Below, piece by piece: positions 33,253 through 42,342 of a stretch of DNA of 64,000 bases. The notes below the pieces were generated by a model, which saw only the letters and a program-made list of their open reading frames with translations, did no database searches and was not told the origin of the DNA. The stretch lies in assembly GCF_000191065.1 (NCBI RefSeq), contig NZ_GL872282.1, positions 365,167-429,166 of the forward strand. The letters are read 5' to 3'. The stretch's first letter is position 1. Every line of letters starts with the position of its first letter. Source of the DNA: Prevotella multiformis DSM 16608. Lineage in GTDB: Bacteria > Bacteroidota > Bacteroidia > Bacteroidales > Bacteroidaceae. Position numbers and translations under genes: made by a program.

Positions 33253-33903
33253 CTATCGTTGCGTTACTACAGGACCTTTCAGATTGTCCGTATGCGTTGT
33301 ATCTATAGGAGCAAGCCTCCCGCCGGCACCAGCCATCAGTTCCTTGTCGGAGAAGATACCCCACCCCTTCGTCTGTCTTATCTCATAGTCGGTCATCTCC
33401 TCATCGCTCCGGAACCAGTTTCCCTCCAGCTCCTTGTCGGGGGTCCGCAGATGAGAATAGGAATGCGACCACATCTGATGATTGCGTTCATCCCAATACA
33501 GCTCGTTACTGTAGAAAGACAGCCCCTGTGCCGTAAGTATCCTCACCCGTCCGCGCAGTTCCCACCGGCGGTCCTGGTCGTAATATACGGCCGTATCGCA
33601 CTGGACATACCCCACCACGTGTTTCTTCAGATCAAACTGTGTGAGCAGAATCCCTTTGTCGAACGTCCAGCGCGAAGGCCTCCTGTTCGTGTTGACTTCC
33701 CACTCTTCAGTGACAATCCTGTATTTTATCACGCCCGAATCGGATATGAGGGTATTGACCCCGTACGTCGTCATGACCGGGACGGAGTCGCGGTCGTGGA
33801 TGGCCGGGGCGGTATGCTCATGCTCTTCCGAACAGGACTGCATCGCATGGCCCGTCACCGACAATGCAACCCAGATGAAGACTGTGTACAGGCCTGGACG
33901 CAT
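33253..33903 (-). CDS. lptC: LPS export lipoprotein-like LptC
   Basis: 216 residues from the ATG at 33903. An AAGG ribosome site precedes it and the upstream gene stops just before, favouring this start over an ATG 24 bases upstream. The N-terminus ends in MQSCSEE, a possible lipobox. The beta-jellyroll contains WTFDKGILLTQFDLKKHVVG, RRWELRGRVRILTAQGLSFY and LEGNWFRSDEEMTDYEIRQT, as in LptC/YrbK. It passes lipopolysaccharide from the LptB2FG transporter to LptA. Partners are not in the window. Confidence 0.88.
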   Translation of the reverse strand: MRPGLYTVFIWVALSVTGHAMQSCSEEHEHTAPAIHDRDSVPVMTTYGVNTLISDSGVIKYRIVTEEWEVNTNRRPSRWTFDKGILLTQFDLKKHVVGYVQCDTAVYYDQDRRWELRGRVRILTAQGLSFYSNELYWDERNHQMWSHSYSHLRTPDKELEGNWFRSDEEMTDYEIRQTKGWGIFSDKELMAGAGGRLAPIDTTHTDNLKGPVVTQR

Positions 33904-33904
33904 C

Positions 33905-35212
33905 TTATTCGACCTTGAACTTTGCAAACCAACGCTCGTTGAAGGTCAGTCCGACATTGATGCGGAACATATTCTCTTTGACGAGACCGGTGACACTCTG
34001 GTTGACCCACTCAGCACTGATGTTCAGCAAGCTGCGGTTGTTATAGCCATTGACAATGGGAATACCGACGCCGAAGCTGGCCGACAGCTCGCGCGGTCCG
34101 TCCTTTCCGTTGACCTTCAGATACGGACTGGCATAGCCTACGCCTGCCCGATAATGCATCCGGCTGAAAAAGCCCCGGTACCGCTCTCCCTTGCAATAGT
34201 CGCCGCCGAGCGTGAGCTTCCGGCGGTCGTTGAACAGCCCGTTGACAAGACTGTAACTGGTGGTACCGCCGACGGTATTCAGCTGCGGATAAGCGACCTT
34301 CGACCACTTCTGCAGCTGATAATCAACTCCAACCTTCAGGTTGTTCTTGTAATTCCACATCAGACCGACCCCGAAGGTGTGGGGAAGCTCAAGTGCCTTT
34401 GAAACGACATAGCGGGTCGTATCAGAGACGCTCGTCTGTGAGTTTGTGGAAATGACGTTACACTCCGGCTCTGCATCGAGCTTGTGCCCGAGTGAGTAAG
34501 CAAGTCCCAAGGTCAGCTCGTTCTTCCTGTCCAGGACATACGTATATTGCAGACCCAGGTCCAGTTTATAGCTTTTCACCTGTGTCGTATAGTTCTTCGA
34601 CAAGGTGTTGACATAGCTGTCGCTGTATGTGTTCTTAAAACTACGGTTCAACGTCCCCCACAGATACGAGATGTTCGCTCCGAAGGCAAAACCCTTGAAC
34701 GGCTCCCATCCGGCTCCCAAATAAACCTGATGCAGACCGCCGCTGCCACTGTATATATTAGAGTAGGTGGCATTGGGGGATGACGTACTCGGGAAGGCAT
34801 TGACATTCTTCGTGTTGCTGAAGTTGTAACCGACATTCGAATAAGGCAGGATGCCGAAGCTGACACCCACGTGCTTGAAAGCGCGGAACGATGCGACGAC
34901 ATACTCTATATCGGCATTGTGCGCATTCACCTTGCGACCGTTTTCTTCAAAGTTAGTCAATTGCAGACTGATTCCCGCATCGAAAAGGAATGAAAGAGAA
35001 TCGACAGCGGCATAAGAAGCCGGATTCATATAGTTCACCTGGTTATGCTCATGGAAACCGTATGCCACCCCGTTCATGCCACGGTTGAATCCCGTTGCCT
35101 GGGAGGACAGCAGACCCAGTCCGTACTGGCTATAAGGAGAATTTGTCCCGCTCTGTGCGGAGGCCTGTGCGGCAAGCCCTGCAAGAAGTGCGGCTGCAAT
35201 TATCTTTTTCAT
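33905..35212 (-). CDS. Outer-membrane beta-barrel protein of the lptC cluster
   Basis: 435 residues from the ATG at 35212 (MKKIIAAALLAGLAAQASAQ, clear signal peptide; the frame extends 13 codons upstream without signal character). The mature part starts NSPYSQYGLGLLSSQATGFN, then strands alternating every 8-10 residues with Tyr/Gly/Asn girdles, ending FNERWFAKFKVE. It resembles FadL/porin-like barrels without the hydrophobic plug motif. It heads the cluster followed directly by lptC, so a role in envelope assembly is possible, but the ligand is unknown. Promoter at 35262-35269. Confidence 0.82.
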   Translation of the reverse strand: MKKIIAAALLAGLAAQASAQSGTNSPYSQYGLGLLSSQATGFNRGMNGVAYGFHEHNQVNYMNPASYAAVDSLSFLFDAGISLQLTNFEENGRKVNAHNADIEYVVASFRAFKHVGVSFGILPYSNVGYNFSNTKNVNAFPSTSSPNATYSNIYSGSGGLHQVYLGAGWEPFKGFAFGANISYLWGTLNRSFKNTYSDSYVNTLSKNYTTQVKSYKLDLGLQYTYVLDRKNELTLGLAYSLGHKLDAEPECNVISTNSQTSVSDTTRYVVSKALELPHTFGVGLMWNYKNNLKVGVDYQLQKWSKVAYPQLNTVGGTTSYSLVNGLFNDRRKLTLGGDYCKGERYRGFFSRMHYRAGVGYASPYLKVNGKDGPRELSASFGVGIPIVNGYNNRSLLNISAEWVNQSVTGLVKENMFRINVGLTFNERWFAKFKVE

Positions 35213-35261
35213 TCGTTGTCTGTTTCTGATTCTGACTGTATATCTGAACAATATAATGGCG

Positions 35262-35269
35262 CAAAGTTA
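35262..35269 (-). promoter_or_regulatory. -7 promoter box of the omp-lptC-gldE-like cluster
   Basis: Minus-strand TAACTTTG about 50 bases before the barrel gene start. Confidence 0.6.
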
Positions 35270-35825
35270 TTAAAAAAAATCAATATAGCAGCAGAACAAC
35301 AAGGGATTTTGCTATTTATAAGACTTCTTTGTGCCATTTATTAAGTCAGGTGTCTGTAATCGGCAAAGGCCTGCACGGACATTCTCCCACGGCTGCCTCT
35401 CCCCATCGTTCTGCCCGGCAGGAAACCCGACAACACATCTGCAGGATGCCTGCCTGGGAGGCAGATTGATACAAAGAATTGACTGTTATCCTTGTCAGCA
35501 GCTGTCCGACATGAGCTTTTCAGAACACGCTTCAAACAGAGTCCACCTATCAGTACAAGTCAGACCGTAGAACATTCAGAACCTGCCGGCAATCCGCCCG
35601 GCATCCTCCTTCATTCTTCCATACGCCACCCAGACTGCAGGTCCGACAGCCGCAATCGGCACGGACGACAGATGGCAGCGGATCCATGCGCCGGAAACGT
35701 TCCCTTGCGGACGGACCTGTTTGACCTTTCTCAAGACAACGGTACATTATAAAAAACGCAGCGTACAACTTCTGCCCGACACAAGCTTATTAAATGTTAA
35801 AATAAAAGTGTTTTGAACAAAAAAC
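35270..35825. other. Gene-free stretch
   Basis: About 550 bases of mixed composition with only stop-riddled frames. I see no promoter boxes or repeats here. Confidence 0.4.
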
Positions 35826-35856
35826 TTGTCTGTTTGCATATTGATAATTATCTTTG
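35826..35856 (+). promoter_or_regulatory. Promoter without an associated reading frame
   Basis: TTG at 35826-35828 and TATCTTTG at 35849-35856, spaced 20 bases. No frame longer than about a dozen codons follows before the repeat element at 36233. Confidence 0.6.
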
Positions 35857-35861
35857 CAAAA

Positions 35862-36180
35862 TCAAAGAAGGTGAGATAACAACAACATAACACAGACGAG
35901 ATACACAAAATACAAGACAGAACTTACAAATACATCGATTACAAAAAACCACCCAAGACAAGTGCAGGTCGTGGGGCTTTTAAACATAAAAAAGAAACGA
36001 CAGGAGATACTAGAACTTCCAAATAAATATAGACCGGCTGCTGCCATACATTGTCCGAGACGGTCGATGCCGGCCGCAGCCTTCAAGGATGAAAGGATTT
36101 AAAGGTTAGTTTTTTAAGGTGAGATAAAGGATAACAGACCGGCTCCCCATGTCCACCGTCCGCAAGGATATGGACATCCG
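35862..36180 (+). ncRNA. Candidate untranslated RNA downstream of an orphan promoter
   Basis: The stretch downstream of the orphan promoter contains AAGGTGAGATAA twice (35868-35879 and 36116-36127), an A-rich start, a CCAC/GTGG hairpin followed by CTTTT near 35950-35985, and near 36140-36178 a stem of CCCC-ATGTCC with GGACAT-CC-GGGG. No coding frame is visible. It could be a small RNA, or a leader whose gene was separated by insertion of the element at 36233. Confidence 0.3.
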
Positions 36181-36232
36181 GGGGGCTGACAGCAAATCCC
36201 GGTTCCATAATGATTGGAACTGGGATTTTTAT

Positions 36233-36831
36233 GGTTCTTCCGTAAAATGCGCGGATGCTCTCCGTATGGCTTTAACGGAAGAACCGAAATGGTTCATTCA
36301 ACAAAAACATGACCAAGACCGTCAGCTGTCTATTCTGTCATCATCCTCCGATACAAAGGCCTTTTCATCTTAATGCGTAGGAAATGCAGATAAGGTTCTG
36401 AAAAGTCATTACATAATTTCGGATAAATCAGCTGCAAATATAAAAACACGTGCAAAAAACAGATTTGTAACCAGCAGTAAATCAATTGGTTGTCAAGTCG
36501 TTCGTAAAAGGTGCCTGATTGGACTTCAAAAGGGCGTTGGTAACACGCTGAAAGAGCACCTGCTGCAGGCCAATCAGGCATCTTTCAGAAGCCGGAAGGG
36601 CATGTGTCAGCTTTGAGCTGCACAAAAATATTTACAGACACCGATGACATGGGAATAAGTTGTTTGTAGAAGGCGGAAAGACACGCCGATGGACAGCATC
36701 GTTTCAATTTTCCTTTCCTGCATTTTATCTTTCAGTTTATCCTCCTTTGCAAAGACCGTCTGATTCAGGACAGTCATACCATGCAAGCGCATGAGCCTCT
36801 ATTTCCAATCTATGTATTTGACGGAAGAACC
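36233..36831 (-). mobile_element. MITE-like 600-base element, copy A
   Basis: Ends are inverted repeats. The left reads GGTTCTTCCGTAAAATGCGC; the right, complemented, reads GGTTCTTCCGTCAAATACAT. A third internal copy of the terminus lies near the right end of the element as oriented (near 36275). TTTTTAT flanks both sides (36226-36232 and 36833-36839), consistent with a target duplication. The middle holds the AACGCCCTTTTGAAGTCC-type units. No transposase is encoded. Collinear with copies B (51271) and C (61299). Confidence 0.75.
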
Positions 36832-36848
36832 TTTTTTATTCGGAACAC

Positions 36849-36879
36849 TTTGCTTTCTCTGTTTTATTGCTTATATTTG
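36849..36879 (+). promoter_or_regulatory. Promoter of the FG-GAP-like/DUF3160/capA operon
   Basis: TTTG at 36849-36852 and TATATTTG at 36872-36879, spaced 19 bases. It lies 18 bases beyond the end of element copy A, so the insertion stopped just short of it. Confidence 0.75.
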
Positions 36880-36890
36880 TACCGAAATAT

Positions 36891-37475
36891 ATGGGTACAG
36901 AACGACACAGACGGATGTTCTGCCTGCTCCTCTCCGCCTTCCTGTGGGGAAACAGCATGGCACAGCCATCTCTGACATTCAGCTTGGAGACTCTCCATGA
37001 CTCGCTTTCGTGGCTGTGTCTGCGGACGGCAGAAAGGGAATGGTGCGGACCGGCCGGGAACAGCGGAAGACCGGCCGATCCGAAGACTGTGGCAAGATGG
37101 CGGCTGGATTATCCTGTCTACAGGCTGGCGACAGGCGACCTGGACGGCGACGGGAAGGACGAGGCGCTCGTAGGTGTCATCAGACCGACCCGCTTCTATC
37201 CGCAGCCGGAACGGAGACTTTTCATCTTCAAACAGGTGAACGGCAAGATCCGTCCCATGTGGATGGGCTCACGTCTGGGCGGAATCCTCTGCGACTTCCG
37301 CTTCGCCAGCCCCTACGTCCGGACACTCCAATCGACGACAGACGGAAAGTATGTCGTCGCCGACTACACATGGGACGACTTCGGCCTGGCCTTCGCACGA
37401 TTCCTGACCGGAGCCGTGAGCCGAAAGGAAGCCATGGAAAAATTCACTTCCGGCAGCCCGGAAAAAGGCTTTTGA
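36891..37475 (+). CDS. Secreted protein with FG-GAP-like aspartate loop
   Basis: 194 residues from the ATG at 36891 (MGTERHRRMFCLLLSAFLWG), which gives a proper signal peptide. An ATG at 36867 is upstream of the predicted transcription start and is rejected; 36915 is an alternative. The mature part holds YRLATGDLDGDGKDEALVGV, a DxDxDG calcium-type loop of FG-GAP/VCBS repeats, then RRLFIFKQVNGKIRPMWMGS. Only one repeat is present. It ends 18 bases before the DUF3160 gene. Function unknown, probably in the same envelope process. Confidence 0.75.
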   Translation: MGTERHRRMFCLLLSAFLWGNSMAQPSLTFSLETLHDSLSWLCLRTAEREWCGPAGNSGRPADPKTVARWRLDYPVYRLATGDLDGDGKDEALVGVIRPTRFYPQPERRLFIFKQVNGKIRPMWMGSRLGGILCDFRFASPYVRTLQSTTDGKYVVADYTWDDFGLAFARFLTGAVSRKEAMEKFTSGSPEKGF

Positions 37476-37493
37476 CTTTTAATACATGACGAT

Positions 37494-40010
37494 ATGAGAC
37501 ACCCTTCCTCCCTCTGCCGACTGCTGCGGAGAAAAACATTCAGCATGATGGCCGGATCACTGATGCTGTGCGCTCTGCCGGCCGCCCATGCACAGAACCA
37601 TAATACCGGCGGTTATGCAGACGACGCCTACATCGGCCGGACACAGGAAAAGAAAACTCCGCTTGTCCTTCCCGGGGCAGGAAAAATCAACGTGGAGAAA
37701 CTGAACGGGAAGATTGACATGCAGATGGACATCTCGAAGCTTAACCTCTGCGAACTGCGGGCACTGCGCAATGCCTTCGCCGCCAGACAAGGCTACGCCT
37801 TCAAGGATGCCACACTGCGCGCGCTGTACAGCACGACAACATGGTATGCCGACACGCTCCTGGGGCACTGGGACCGGGAGGAGATCCAAGGGCGCAGTAT
37901 TCCACCACGTTACACAAAAGCCCAGCTCGACTTCGCCACACGCATCCGGGCCAGGGAAGCAGAACTGAGAAGACGGAACTTCCAGCCGGAAGACGGCAGG
38001 GGACGGGTCAACATGGACAACCTGGTCAATCCGTTCCAGCTGAAAGAATTTGACCCTAAGCTGCATGAAATGCTGGGGCGGACAGGCTTCGCCATCGTGC
38101 CGGCCGAGCACAACCAGCTCTTCCACGTGTACGAGAAAAACGACTATGCCGACTTCCCGAGCTTCGTCACCACCGACCTGTACCTTCAGCTCTTCCATCT
38201 CTACTTCGACTGCGTGCTCCGTGACGTGGAGGAGAAACATCTGGACTCGCTCATGACCGTCTTCTCCTCCCGCATGGGAACAGAACTGAAAATGCTTGCC
38301 GGCAGCAGCCGGGAAGCCGAAGTGCGGACGGCGGCGGAATTCGGACAGGCGTGGTTCGCTGTGGCATCATGGCTCTTCAGCCACGACGAGGCACCGGGGC
38401 AGGATGCCGTTCCGGATATCCCGGAGAATTACCGGCAGATGGTGGCGGACGAAATACGCAAGGTGTTCGCCGGAAAGAACACCTACTCGGAGATGCTGGA
38501 GTATTTCCCTCCGAGGGAGCCGTTCGCCTATGCGCTCTTCCGGCCGCGCGGCCATTACACTCGTTCGCAGCTCTGCCGCCGCTATTTCCGGGGGATGATG
38601 TGGCTGCAGACAGCCCACTTCGGGACGGACAAGCCCGAGAAGATGAAGCAGGTAGCACTCATCGCCGACATCTTCAACCAGCGGCCGGAGCTGCAGGAAT
38701 TATATGGCAAAGTGAGCGATCCGATCACCTACCTCATGGGGACACCCGACAACATCACGCTGGAACAGGTCTCAGGGCTCATCAGACAGACAGGACTCCC
38801 GATAGGAAAACTGCTGCAGTCGGGGAAAGCCATGAAGAAACTGGCACAGGAGATAGAGAAGCTGGCACAGGGACAGATGCGGATCGTGATGCCGTCGGCA
38901 CGTGCCAGCAGATACCTCGTAGACATCATGCCGCAGCGTTACCAGCCCGATGCAGCCGCACTGATAGAAACCGTAGACCACAAGAGCAAGGTTTCACTGC
39001 GCCCATGCCCGAAGGGACTTGACTGGATGGCCGTAATGGGGCTTCCGGGAGCGGAACGGATCCTCACGGAGGAGCTGAAGGAAGCGCAGAAGTGGCCGGG
39101 ATTTGCCGGAGCTCTGGACGAGGCACGCAGGAAGACTGCCGACACACAATGGGATGCCTGCATGGCCAACCGATGGATGCAGTCGCTCCAGACGCTGGGC
39201 GACACAGCACAGGTGCGGCCTTACTTCATGCAGACCCCGCAATGGCAGAAGAAGATTCTGAACACAGCCCTCGCCTCCTGGGCTGAACTCAAACACGATG
39301 CCATTCTCTATGCCAAGCAGCCCATGCTGGCGGAATGCGGCGACGGCGGCCCGGAAGCACCGGTCGTAAAGGGCTACATCGAGCCTAATGTGCGGTTCTG
39401 GGAGAAGGCCGTCGATTTGGTCATGCAGATGGACAGGACGCTCACCACCTACGGATTGCAGACCGAAAAGGCAAAGGCCGTCACGGAACGCATCAGGGAA
39501 CTGGCCGAGTTCTGCCGCGACATCAGCAGGAAGGAGCTGGCCGGCAAGCAGCTTACAGACGAAGAATACGAACAGATAGAGATCGTCGGTGCGACCGTCG
39601 AGAACATCTCCCTGGAACTTGTCAGCGAGGACAATCAGATGCTGCAGGGGTGGTCGGATGTCGTCAGTACGGACAAGAAAGTGGCCGTCGTCGCAGATGT
39701 GTTCACCGCAAACGGCGACAACGTTGCCATAAAAGACAGGTGCGTGCTCTACGAGGGTGTCGGTCCGGCTTACGAAATCTACGTGGTCGTAGAGATAGAC
39801 GGTTCCCTCTACCTTACCCGGGGTGCAGTTTTCTCCTACCGTGAGTTCACCCGTCTGGTGTCCGACCCACGCATGACCGACGAGGAATGGCAAAAAGAAC
39901 TGATGAAGACACCGGCAGGCGGCACGCCTGTATGGATGAAAGAGGTGACTGCACCGGCAAAAGGGATGTCTGCTGATGACGAAGAGACTTTCTACAGTTC
40001 AGGCTGTTAG
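37494..40010 (+). CDS. YARHG and DUF3160 domain exported protein
   Basis: 838 residues. A signal peptide (about 1-33, cleaved near AHAQ) is followed by a YARHG domain (LCELRALRNAFAARQGYAFK) and the large DUF3160 domain (FPSFVTTDLYLQLFHLYFDC, YFRGMMWLQTAHFG, GFAGALDEARRKTADTQWDA, AEFCRDISRKELAG, LSREFTRL-like end). DUF3160 is a mostly helical extracytoplasmic domain of unknown function. The gene overlaps capA by 35 bases and follows the FG-GAP-like gene closely, so the three products probably act together at the cell surface. Confidence 0.85.
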   Translation: MRHPSSLCRLLRRKTFSMMAGSLMLCALPAAHAQNHNTGGYADDAYIGRTQEKKTPLVLPGAGKINVEKLNGKIDMQMDISKLNLCELRALRNAFAARQGYAFKDATLRALYSTTTWYADTLLGHWDREEIQGRSIPPRYTKAQLDFATRIRAREAELRRRNFQPEDGRGRVNMDNLVNPFQLKEFDPKLHEMLGRTGFAIVPAEHNQLFHVYEKNDYADFPSFVTTDLYLQLFHLYFDCVLRDVEEKHLDSLMTVFSSRMGTELKMLAGSSREAEVRTAAEFGQAWFAVASWLFSHDEAPGQDAVPDIPENYRQMVADEIRKVFAGKNTYSEMLEYFPPREPFAYALFRPRGHYTRSQLCRRYFRGMMWLQTAHFGTDKPEKMKQVALIADIFNQRPELQELYGKVSDPITYLMGTPDNITLEQVSGLIRQTGLPIGKLLQSGKAMKKLAQEIEKLAQGQMRIVMPSARASRYLVDIMPQRYQPDAAALIETVDHKSKVSLRPCPKGLDWMAVMGLPGAERILTEELKEAQKWPGFAGALDEARRKTADTQWDACMANRWMQSLQTLGDTAQVRPYFMQTPQWQKKILNTALASWAELKHDAILYAKQPMLAECGDGGPEAPVVKGYIEPNVRFWEKAVDLVMQMDRTLTTYGLQTEKAKAVTERIRELAEFCRDISRKELAGKQLTDEEYEQIEIVGATVENISLELVSEDNQMLQGWSDVVSTDKKVAVVADVFTANGDNVAIKDRCVLYEGVGPAYEIYVVVEIDGSLYLTRGAVFSYREFTRLVSDPRMTDEEWQKELMKTPAGGTPVWMKEVTAPAKGMSADDEETFYSSGC

Positions 40011-40977
40011 ACTCTGCCTGTTCCTTGCGCTTTCCATACCCCTGTTCTCCTCCAACGGAACAGGGACGGAGACTGCCGGGACAGGGAAGACACAGCAGGG
40101 CTTCCCTGTCGAGACACTACGCATCGTCGTTGCAGGCGACCTGCTGCTGGACAGAGGGGTCAGACAGAGAATCGGACAGGTGGGGATAGACGGTCTCTTC
40201 TCCCCCTCCGTCGACACGCTGTTCCTTTCCTCCGACTACGTCATCGCCAACCTGGAGTGCCCGGTCACTGCAATCAGAGAGCGGGTGTACAAACGCTTCA
40301 TCTTCCGGGGCGAACCGGAGTGGCTGCCGGCACTGTACCGACACGGTATCACCCACCTGAACCTCGCCAATAACCACAGCATTGACCAAGGACGGAACGG
40401 ACTGCTGGACACGCAGGAACAGATAAGGAAGGCGGGGATGGTGCCTCTCGGAGCCGGCAGGAACATGGAGGAGGCGGCACGCCCCGTACTCATTTCCGCG
40501 CGCCCGAGACCCGTATGGGTGGTGACGTCGCTGCGGCTGCCGCTGGAAAACTTCCCTTATCTTCCGCAAAAGCCGTCAGTCAGTCAGGAGAGTGCAGACA
40601 GCCTTGTGATGCGTGTGGCCCGGCTACGTAGGGCAGACCGTCATTGCGTTATCCTCGTCCTGCTGCACTGGGGCTGGGAACACCACCTACGGGCACTCCC
40701 AGGACAACGTGAAGAAGCGCACAGACTGATCGATGCCGGGGCGGATGCCATCGTAGGACACCACAGCCACACGCTCCAGACGGCCGAGACCTACCGGGGG
40801 AAACCGGTCTATTACGGCATCGGCAACTTCATCTTCGACCAGCACAGACCCCTCAACACACGGGCCTGCCTCGTCAGGCTGACCATCACGGCAGACAGAT
40901 GCAAGGCGACACCATTGCCTATCGAAATCAGGAACTGTGTGCCTTTCCTCATCCGGGACTCCGCATCTGCTCCGTAA
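39976..40977 (+). CDS. CapA-family (PGA synthesis/metallophosphatase-like) protein
   Basis: 333 residues, with a hydrophobic N-terminus (CLFLALSIPLFSS). The family motifs run in order: VAGDLLLDRGV, VIANLECPVT, HLNLANNHSIDQG, LVLLHWGWEH, DAIVGHHSHTLQ and YYGIGNFIFDQ. These residues coordinate metals in a calcineurin-like fold. CapA/PgsA proteins take part in export of poly-gamma-glutamate capsules in some bacteria, but many homologues stand alone and have other roles. No pgsB/C partner is seen. The start lies within the DUF3160 gene, suggesting coupled translation. Confidence 0.88.
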   Translation: MTKRLSTVQAVRLCLFLALSIPLFSSNGTGTETAGTGKTQQGFPVETLRIVVAGDLLLDRGVRQRIGQVGIDGLFSPSVDTLFLSSDYVIANLECPVTAIRERVYKRFIFRGEPEWLPALYRHGITHLNLANNHSIDQGRNGLLDTQEQIRKAGMVPLGAGRNMEEAARPVLISARPRPVWVVTSLRLPLENFPYLPQKPSVSQESADSLVMRVARLRRADRHCVILVLLHWGWEHHLRALPGQREEAHRLIDAGADAIVGHHSHTLQTAETYRGKPVYYGIGNFIFDQHRPLNTRACLVRLTITADRCKATPLPIEIRNCVPFLIRDSASAP

Positions 40978-41185
40978 AACCATCGTCCAGACAGTGTTCT
41001 CCCTGACATCCTCCTCCGATTTGAAAGCACGGCCAGGCAGATACGTAACAGCATACTCCATCGACCGACCTTAAGAGAACCGGATATTGACACAATACTG
41101 CATCGGACGGATCATCGCCCATGCAACCATAATACCAGCAATATCGACAGCGTATGTTTCCAAAACAGAGAGTACCTGCGAAAGG

Positions 41186-42196
41186 CTACCCTCTGTGCCG
41201 GAGAATCTCGTCGCGACATTCCTCCATCAGCCACTTGGGAGTACTCGTAGCACCACAGATGCCTACCGTCTGCACTCCCTCAAACCAGCTCATGTCTATT
41301 TCATCCGCACTTTCCACCTGGTGTGCATTCGGATTGACGCTCAGGCATTCATGGAAAAGCACCTTGCCGTTCGAACTCTTCCTTCCTGCCACGAAGAGTA
41401 TCAGATCGTGACGGGCCGCAAAGCTGGATATATTCGGCATGCGGTTCGCCACCTGCCGGCAGATGGTATCGAAACTCTGGAATTTCGCATTCGGAGAAAT
41501 GTGCTGCTGGATGTAGTCAATGATTCTGTGGAACTCATCCAGGCTCTTCGTCGTCTGCGAATAAAGATAGATGTCATGATTGAAATCCAATGTCTTCACA
41601 TCTTCAAACTTCTCTATCACAATGGCATGGCTGTGCGTCTGGCCTACGAGACCGAGGACTTCTGCATGGCCGTTCTTCCCGAAGATGACGATGGAAGCCT
41701 CGTCCCCCGCCTCGCTCTGGATGGAACAAGGTGAAGAAGATTTGTCCTGTCCGCCGTCCATCCGCCGGACTTCTGGAGACGGGGCCTCATCCGTCCGGCT
41801 GTCCGACGAACCGTCTGCCGTTCCGCTTACCCATGAACCGCCTGAAAACGGCTGCCGTTTCTCATACTGGGTTTTGATGCGTCGCTGGAGCGCAAGGACG
41901 ACAGGACAGGTGGCATCGATAATCTCAATGTTGTTACGTCTGGCAAGTTCGTAGGTCTCCGGCGGTTCTCCATGCGCACGCAGCAAGACCTTTACGTCAT
42001 GGAGGTCGCGGAGCTGGTCATGATTGATCGTGATCAGCCCCTTCTTCGTCAGGCGTTCCACCTCCATGCTGTTATGCACGATGTCGCCCAGACAATAAAG
42101 TTTCGTACCTTTTGCCAGTTCTTCCTCGGCTTTTTTGATGGCAGTGGTCACACCGAAGCAGAAGCCACTGCCATCATCTATCTCTATTTGAAGCAT
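41186..42196 (-). CDS. ispH: 4-hydroxy-3-methylbut-2-enyl diphosphate reductase with insertion
   Basis: 336 residues, last step of the MEP isoprenoid pathway. Fe-S cysteines appear at 13 (SGFCFGV), 97 (DATCPV) and 246 (DTICRQ). FVAGRKSSNGKVLFHECL and GICGATSTPKWLMEEC match the substrate-binding part. Residues about 115-164 (Ser, Gly, Asp-rich, e.g. SSDSRTDEAPSPEVRRMDGG) are an extra hydrophilic insert absent from typical IspH; removing it restores normal spacing between the second and third cysteines. A 9-base tandem repeat lies just upstream. No neighbour belongs to the pathway. Confidence 0.95.
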   Translation of the reverse strand: MLQIEIDDGSGFCFGVTTAIKKAEEELAKGTKLYCLGDIVHNSMEVERLTKKGLITINHDQLRDLHDVKVLLRAHGEPPETYELARRNNIEIIDATCPVVLALQRRIKTQYEKRQPFSGGSWVSGTADGSSDSRTDEAPSPEVRRMDGGQDKSSSPCSIQSEAGDEASIVIFGKNGHAEVLGLVGQTHSHAIVIEKFEDVKTLDFNHDIYLYSQTTKSLDEFHRIIDYIQQHISPNAKFQSFDTICRQVANRMPNISSFAARHDLILFVAGRKSSNGKVLFHECLSVNPNAHQVESADEIDMSWFEGVQTVGICGATSTPKWLMEECRDEILRHRG

Positions 42197-42210
42197 AGGT
42201 TGATTTCAGG

Positions 42211-42246
42211 AGTTAAAGAAGTTAAAGGAGTAAAAAGAGCTAAGAG
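42211..42246. repeat. 9-base tandem repeat in the ispH leader
   Basis: Four units: AGTTAAAGA, AGTTAAAGG, AGTAAAAAG, AGCTAAGAG, ending 14 bases before the ispH start on the minus strand. Confidence 0.7.
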
Positions 42247-42342
42247 CGTCAAAGCCGGATGTGTCGTCGAAGGCACATGGTGAGAAAGGAGCAGAAGCAT
42301 CATGCCGACTCTTCCGTCCTATCTGCCATAATCCGGCATCTG

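Noticed and set aside
35868..36127. 12-base direct repeat AAGGTGAGATAA as ends of an inserted element
   Set aside because: The 236-base segment between has no terminal inverted repeats or coding capacity, and one copy lies at the predicted transcript start, so a repeated leader element is equally likely.
36330..36581. Small frames ending LYRRM in the 600-base elements as a conserved protein
   Set aside because: The frame is broken by a one-base shift in copy B and has different starts in A and C; treated as element sequence rather than a gene.
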